From Emydura subglobosa (lineage: Eukaryota > Chordata > Testudines > Chelidae): a stretch of 64,000 nucleotides of DNA. Shown one piece after another: positions 58,186 to 64,000 of this stretch (positions are counted from its first letter, which is position 1; every line of letters begins with the position of its first letter). The notes beneath the pieces are model-generated. The model was not told where the DNA came from. It searched no databases and worked only from the letters and a program-made list of their open reading frames with translations. The position numbers were made by a program, and so were the translations under genes. The DNA is taken from positions 58,367,849 to 58,431,848 of the forward strand of contig ML679941.1 of the NCBI GenBank assembly GCA_007922225.1, read 5' to 3'.

Positions 58186-59883
58186 TTTATTTCACTAAAA
58201 AGATGATAGATTTTTAAGATACTCCTGCAAATGAAAACTAAATGTAAGGCAAATGCATCGGTGCCCTGATTTATATAAATTGTGCTGAGACATTACAGTG
58301 ATGGGGGCTTTTTAAATGTATATAAAAAAATAATCATAATAAATAATATCAAATGTAGACTTGCGGCTCACAAAAAAGCCTCTGTATGTGAGCCTCATTA
58401 TGAAAGACCAGAGTTACATTTTAAAAACCAGTGACAATCCATTAACACTAGGGGAATCTCCATCAGACTCAACTTATGAATAGCTGAAACAAGGAGAGAA
58501 TTTACAATCAACCGTGATCACATGAATATACTTATGCACACTGTCCATAAAGATACCTGTTCTAAATTATCGGTGTATATAGTTAAACTGAGAAGAACAT
58601 TGAGAAAGAAACAGTAGAAGTGGCATATTTTCTTTAATTGCCTATTGTTTTATTTCAGTATAAAGATTATTTTACTGCTGTCCCAGGTGCTATTTTAAAA
58701 AATTCTAAAGGTTGGCAAAATTTGCCTTTCATATGTCTTTTAGGGATTAAGGTATGGGTATATTTCTCTATGGGGAATATCTCTGCTAATATATGCAATA
58801 GTGTGCAGTTCGGAGCATATCAATAGCAGTATCAGCAGGTATTATCCTTAACTAGTGCTAATTTATATAAACACTATTCCCTTGAGTTTGTGGCCATAGA
58901 TGTATTTAAGAAACAAATCTATGGAGAAATAACCAAAAATATTGAAATCAACATATGGGGGAGAATCATGCGCCCATCCCACCAAAATGGTAGCTCTATT
59001 GTTTAGACTATCTAGTAGTAAAGATAGTCTAAGAAGACATTCAAAGAAGGTCATGGCTACAGAAACAATTACTTCTGGTAACATGAACCAACAGAAGTAA
59101 CCTTGGATCTCTTACGCAGCCCATTTGACAAATACTTTAGCAGCTGGGGCTCTCCTACCTGTGTAGTGAGCCAGGTCCAGGTTGCTTGCAAGGACGTAAT
59201 TGAGGACAGAATTTAGGACTACTATTTATGACAAGACTTGCTGTTTGCTCTTTGTAACTTGCTCCTTAGTGCCTGGCACAAACCAAATCCCCTACATTAC
59301 AAAAGCAAGTAAAGTGCTTTGATGCTAAAGAAATCAAAACAGTATACACTTTACTTTGCCTATGCTGCTTCTGAAAGTATCTTTTAAAAAAGCTTAAGCA
59401 GCACTAGCTTTTCCTCTACATTTAAAAGTATTATTTAAACAAGAAGTCAGGTTTAAAAACTAAGGGAAAAGGGAGAATAAAATAATTCTTACCAAACATA
59501 TACCTTTGTTAAAAGCACACCAATATGATATGCTTCTCATTAAGCATACCATGTAAATTACAGTTACATCAGCTGTAACTACACAAGAGTCTAAGATATA
59601 ATTGCAAGTCTCTTTAAGCAATTGTTTCATATGATATTGTAGTTATAACCAATTAATAAGGTGTTCAATAAATATTGTAATTGATGGCTAATTAACCTGC
59701 CACAGATTGTAAGTACCTGCTGCTAAGGGGACATTTTTAACAGTAAAATAATGACATCTTACAGAAATGGGGTGCATAATGGTAATATAATTATACTCTA
59801 AGTTGCAATGTGCATAATTTGTAACGTTGGAGGTTAACTCTGCCTGGGCTGCACTCCAGTGTTCAGCAGTAACATGTAATTGG
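58186..59883. other. no gene recognised; AT-rich
   Basis: Unclassified AT-rich DNA. Homeodomain-like words are dense at 59560-59700 (CAATTAATAAGG, GTAATTGATGGCTAATTAAC). This may be a conserved regulatory block, but there is no direct evidence. Confidence 0.5.
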
Positions 59884-61010
59884 GATGGTAGTGTAACCCT
59901 CTTGCCAGACAGAGTCGGCAGCAGCAAGGGCCGGGTTCAATACCTAGGGGTCCCTGTCAATGATACTACACCAAACTGACTCGAGTCCCACCCAGTCACC
60001 TGGGAAATCGCACGCTATCCCCTGGGCACCCCCAAAGGGCAATACTTCCCTCTCGCAAGCACAGAGTCTGAGTGTAGAAAGTAAACCTTTTAATAACAGA
60101 AGGGAAGTAACACAGCACTGGTTTGGGAAACAGTGCAAACAGAATTCATGAACTCAATGAGCCAAACCTATCCCAGAGTACTGGGGCGTGTCCTTCACCT
60201 CTCCCTTCTTGCTTTCCCCTCTTATTGACCATCGTAGTTGCAATGTCCATGTCTTGGTTGGGGCTCAGCCAGTCCCCCTCTGCAGACTTCTGCCAGACGT
60301 AGGCTTGACTAGGCCTCCTCTGCTGCTGCTTCCTGCCACCTCCGGGCCTCACTGAGTCCCCACTGCTGGCTCTCACCGTCTGCCGGCGCCAACCGCTCCT
60401 GGCTCCCGCTGTCTGCTGACGCCGACCGATCCCACCATCTGCTGGCATTGACCGCTGTTGTTCCTGCCATTTACGGCCACTGACCGATCCCACCATTTGC
60501 AGGTGCTGCCCACTGCTGACACCTCTCTGATGGTTATCAGTCAAGGTTTCCCAGTCTCTCTAGGGATTCAGCTCTTAGTGAATTTCAGCTCACAGGAAAA
60601 CCTTCTGCTGACACAGAAGCAACGTCCATGCTTTTAACAAACAAAAGACTCCAAGAGGAATCATTAATTCTACCATTTAACAGTGGGAGGAGATCATCAA
60701 TCCATGCCTGAGGGTGACCCTTTGCCAGGGTTAGTGCAATCTCTACAGGAGATTTCTCACCCCCTCCCTCCCCTTCCAATGCTGAAACATCCATCCGCCA
60801 TCCTTTGTGGGATGTTTGGGTGGGAGTGAATTTTTTTATCAGAACAGGCTAAACACAGATCTGATGCCCTTTGCTCATACAATCGAAGGACAACATTTCA
60901 TTATCCCTGCAGTTAACACAAATGTGACTTGTAACACAATACTAGACACATTGACCATTTCCCATCATGCTCAACACCTAGTGTGCTTACGCAATATGTT
61001 GAGTACTTAA
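59884..61010 (-). mobile_element. LTR retroelement-derived segment with internal minisatellite
   Basis: It starts TGTAACCCTCTTGCCAGACA and contains CCAAACTGACTCGAGTCCC and ACAAGCACAGAGTCTG-like words that I recognise from a turtle LTR family. A minus-strand ATTAAA-type polyadenylation signal (TTTAAT at 60089-60094) supports the orientation. It holds the minisatellite at 60375-60518. The right part (60810-61010, for example TATCAGAACAGGCTAAACAC) seems to continue the same element. No gag, pol or env frame is visible, and the edges are approximate. Confidence 0.55.
60375..60518. repeat. GC-rich minisatellite, about five units of 26-32 bases
   Basis: Successive units begin ACCGTCTGCCGGCGCC, CGCTGTCTGCTGACGCC, ACCATCTGCTGGCATTG, GCCATTTACGGCCACTG and ACCATTTGCAGGTGCTG, with a shared GACCGATCCC in several. 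The minus-strand 132-codon frame across it (60146-60544) is an echo of the repeat, rich in Gln, Arg and Gly, not a gene. Confidence 0.8.
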
Positions 61011-62791
61011 TTGTACTCATGCAAATACAAAGCCCATGCAAATAAGGTGCCCCCCTTTCAGCTGCTGAGCAGGGAGAGTGCCACTCAGACACTCAGACCT
61101 TGCTTACAGTAGCATGCTTCTGCCCCAGGACACATGTCATTAGCTACACATTCATTCCAAGAGAAACAAACACAAAAATGAGGCTGTGCTTACACCTTAA
61201 AAAAATCAGAGGGACAGCAGAGATCAGTGGGGTAAGAGAACAAGCTTTATGGTGCAGCGTGTGAGGGGTGGTGATAACCCATTAGCCATTATTCCCTCTG
61301 CTTTCCAAAAGGAAATTAATGACCGAGGAAGGAAATTAATGACTGAGGGCTCATTTCTGCTCAGTCACATGGATGTAACTCCTATGGAGTTCAGTGGGTC
61401 TGGAACTTATGTAATGGAGAGAAGAACTGGGCCTAAAGTTGGTGTTCCTGTCTCCCCATCCCTCACTATTTGTTCCTTTCCAGACATTGGGACCATGCAA
61501 TACTAAAAGTCAATTAGAAGAATCTGCTTCCATTGCAAACAATGCAACTTGCAACTGTGTAACAGAGCAGAATTTGGCCTTCTGCATTTGAACACACTAA
61601 CCATGACAATGCTATCATTTTGGCTTATATAATCTCCCAGTCATTACATGCTTCTGACCATCCTTGAACTATAGTCAAGGGCAAGACTCACATTGAAGAA
61701 GAAGGGATGAGTGCTTCTATTACATTTAAGGAAATCATTTTAATAAATAAGAGAAGACAAACAGGAATGGACAATTCTATTATAAAGGGGTGGGGAGAAA
61801 TTCCATCTTTGATCTGACTGCAGATCTCTGATTCTGACCTCTTTGACTTATTCTGCACTCAAACATTCTGCAGAATCATGAGTCAATAGCGTCAAGAGAT
61901 ATTTACCCCACGTGATTATCTTTCAAGCCCTGATCAAGGGACATTAGTCCCTCCAAGAGGGGAAGAAAGGGAAATATTTTCTCTTTAAAAAGAGATAGAG
62001 GATGAGGAGAAAGGAACGCATTTCAATTTTCAGAAGAAAGGAAAACATTTAGAAAGCTTGTCAATCATTCTCCTGAATCAATATTTATGACATAGGAGTA
62101 TATCTTGTCCTAACTTGTAGTACCTGGGGATGGCCAATTAAATGACTGTAATGAAGACAATTCCCATATGTTCTATATAACAAGCCTGGCCGTCTGTGGT
62201 GTGAACTCAGTAATAACGCCACCAAAGTTGCATGCCTGAGCAATAAGATAATTTCACAGCCCTTTGTCATGGGACAATCATATGGGATTTGGACACATTT
62301 CAGAAGCAATTTTTCAAAATATTGTATTAAATTTCAAATAAATATACAATGTGAACACACACATTAGATAGATAATATACATGCTATGTAGCAATTGTAC
62401 ACCCATCATTACTGTCAAAACATTTCCTCTAATCCTTTCGCTGAAGACATGGATTTCTGGATTTAAAGAGCCTATTTCTACAACATTAAGATAATTCTGT
62501 ATCTGCAATTATCTGCAGTTCTCCAGTCTCTGAATATACTGTCAGCTATAATATACCAAAAGCACTGTCCATGAACCATAAAAGCAAGGAGTATGGTTTT
62601 TTATGATTTCATGTCCATGAAAGTGGCTATCACGTAGCTTGTCATCCATCGCATTCTGTAGCAGAGAAAAGAAATGGAACACACTAGAAACCTACTAGCT
62701 CTGTTACTGTAGAGGCTGATATTTTATACGGAGAATATATCATCTCCTTTAACTTGCATCTGATGGCTCCCAGAGTTGAGGCCTTGTTCAG
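61011..62791. other. no gene recognised; one palindromic remnant
   Basis: A fold-back remnant lies near 61350-61440 (GTAACTCCTATGGAGTTCAG). The rest is unclassified AT-rich DNA with chance-length open frames. Confidence 0.5.
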
Positions 62792-63650
62792 GTAGTAGTA
62801 GTAGGCATCCTTTGGTCTCAGAAGATCTGGGGTATGTGCCCCTGAGAGGTAAAAAATGTGCTTAGTTGGTTTTATGGCACTTGAAAGGGACAATCTCTGC
62901 TGCATTTTTCACATTTAAATATGGTATTTTGACCCTTTGGGTTCTGCCTTCTGTGAGTTCTTCTCTCCTGTGCTAAGCTGGACTGCTTCCTTTCTTAGCT
63001 TTGGAGATCATTCTTGAGCTCTTGTTTCCAAAGGCTGCAGTCCTGCATGGGATCTTCCCAGTTATCCATATCCATGTCCATTTCTTTGAGGTCTCACTTG
63101 TACACATCCTTGAAACACAATTTTGGACATTCTTTAGGTCTTTTTCCAGATGCCAATTCGCCATAGAGAATGTCCTTTGGGATGTGCCCATCATTCATTC
63201 GGCACACATGCCCAAGCCAGCAGAGATGTCTCTGTTTAAGGAGTGTTTGCATGCTGGGTATGCTGGCCTGCCTGAGCACTTCAGTGTTGGTGACTCTGTC
63301 CCTCCAGGAGATTCCAAAAATTCGATGAAGACAACGCATACAAAAGCTTTTGAGCTTTTTTTCCTGAGGACAGTATAAGGTCCATGCCTCACTCCCGTAC
63401 AAAAGTGTACCGATAACACATACGCGATACACAGAGCTCTTTGTGTGTTCTGTCAGTTTATTGTTTTGTCACTCCCTCTTGCTCAGTCTAGGTATTGTTG
63501 TGGCAGCGTTTCTGATGCAGACGTTGAGTTCCGTTTCAAGAAAAAGCTTGGCTGCGATAGTGGACCCGAGGTATGTGAACTTGTTCACCACTTCAAGTTC
63601 ATAATTACTGATGTTGATGTTAAAGTAAGGTATTGCTTTTGTGTGTCATG
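62792..63650 (-). mobile_element. non-LTR LINE C-terminal half (RTE/Jockey-like, clade unresolved), copy 2
   Basis: Reading on the minus strand from 63650 down, one frame gives FTYLGSTIA, LSKRE then a stop (63469-63471), YGSEAWTLY, CMRCLHRIFGISWRDRVTN, LCWLGHVCRMNDGHIPKD, a stop after FKDVYK, DLKEMDMDMDNWEDP, and a final FKCEKCSRDC zinc-knuckle start near 62893-62922. This order is the region after the palm of LINE endonuclease-reverse transcriptase proteins, including a C..C...H...H pattern. It ends in a (TAC)4-type tail near 62793-62805. The catalytic RT lies beyond its truncated 5' end. It is related to 33842-34470. Confidence 0.82.
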
Positions 63651-63768
63651 AACATAGTCTATGGCACTGGTATGAAATAAAACAAAGAGAAAGCATGTTA
63701 TTGGGAATGTTGGCAAATCCTAATTTAAAATGTCTGAAACTAGAGGAACAGGGTGTCAGGTTAAACAT

Positions 63769-63842
63769 CTAGGGAGAAATCCTGTTCCTATTGAAGTCAA
63801 CGGAAGTTTTGCCACTGACTTCAATCAAACCAGGATTTCACC
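63769..63842. repeat. palindromic mini-repeat, GAAATCCTG type, copy 2
   Basis: The left arm GAAATCCTGTTCCTATTGAA and the right arm, the complement of TTCAATCAAACCAGGATTTC, pair around a centre with TCAACGGAAGTTTTGCC. It is the same family as 58105-58185, 5.6 kb away. The remaining bases to the window end show nothing recognisable. Confidence 0.78.
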
Positions 63843-64000
63843 TACAGAAAGGGAATCTGGCTGAATATTTGTGTTCTAACCTGGAGAACATGACCCATGT
63901 GGGTGTAAGTAATCATTTTCCTTTGTTCTTTTTTATTCAATCCTGACAAACTACAAAGTACTTTTTAGTCAGGCCTGCTCCTTTTTTCCTCTTTGATTGG

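Noticed and set aside
60146..60544. 132-codon minus-strand frame with Gln/Arg/Gly repeats
   Set aside because: It is the translation of a GC-rich minisatellite within an LTR-like segment.
1..64000. Search for tRNA, rRNA, snRNA and intact viral or host genes
   Set aside because: No cloverleaf-capable sequence with clear A and B boxes outside eroded SINEs, no rRNA words and no intact gag, pol or env frames were seen. A covariance-model scan would be decisive.

Overview
The window looks like nuclear, non-coding DNA from a vertebrate, most likely a turtle and otherwise another sauropsid such as a crocodilian. It is AT-rich. I found no intact host gene, no convincing exon, no tRNA or rRNA, and no prokaryotic gene structure. 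The organism call rests on the mix of repeats: many CR1 LINE fragments, MIR/CORE-SINE copies, a Penelope-like element with a GIY-YIG domain, several old retroviral-type LTRs, many short hAT-like DNA transposons whose ends read like GTCTACACT, and short palindromic units built around TCAATGGGA. L1 and Alu-like repeats are absent. The window is best read as intergenic DNA or part of a very large intron.

Layout. 1-5 kb: a palindromic unit, the Penelope-like fragment (1038-1955, minus strand), a CR1 tail and a MIR tail. 5.1-6.7 kb: a plus-strand LTR split by one hAT element and followed by a second. 8.1-9.1 kb: a hairpin repeat with 13-bp flanking direct repeats, a MIR, and a second copy of the first hAT family. 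10.1-11.9 kb: a long decayed CR1. 13.4 kb: a GC-rich hAT element with a clear 8-bp target duplication. 14.8-16.8 kb: minus-strand LTR material carrying a hAT insertion. 18.2-19.05 kb: a second copy of the first LTR family. 20.3-26.6 kb: hAT/MITE elements and a minus-strand LTR, separated by plain AT-rich DNA. 31.7-32.5 kb: one hAT element nested inside another. 33.8-34.5 kb and 62.8-63.65 kb: two minus-strand copies of a second LINE type. 37.6-47.9 kb: hAT, LTR, CR1 and MIR pieces, including a MIR split by a 398-bp insert. 50.5-52.0 kb: LTR-like DNA with promoter-like sequences facing both ways. 54.7-57.95 kb: two CR1 copies around a composite repeat. 59.9-61.0 kb: a minus-strand LTR with an internal minisatellite.

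No gene pathway can be described, because every recognisable protein fragment belongs to a decayed mobile element: the Penelope endonuclease domain, CR1 reverse transcriptase pieces and LINE C-terminal domains. What can be read is a layered history of insertions. Some non-repeat AT-rich stretches, especially 30.7-30.83 kb, 22.1-22.5 kb and 59.56-59.7 kb, have clusters of homeodomain-, GATA- or FOX-like words and could be regulatory, but only cross-species conservation could show this. Family names come from recognising patterns by eye, without database searches, and repeat edges are approximate unless a target duplication is given.
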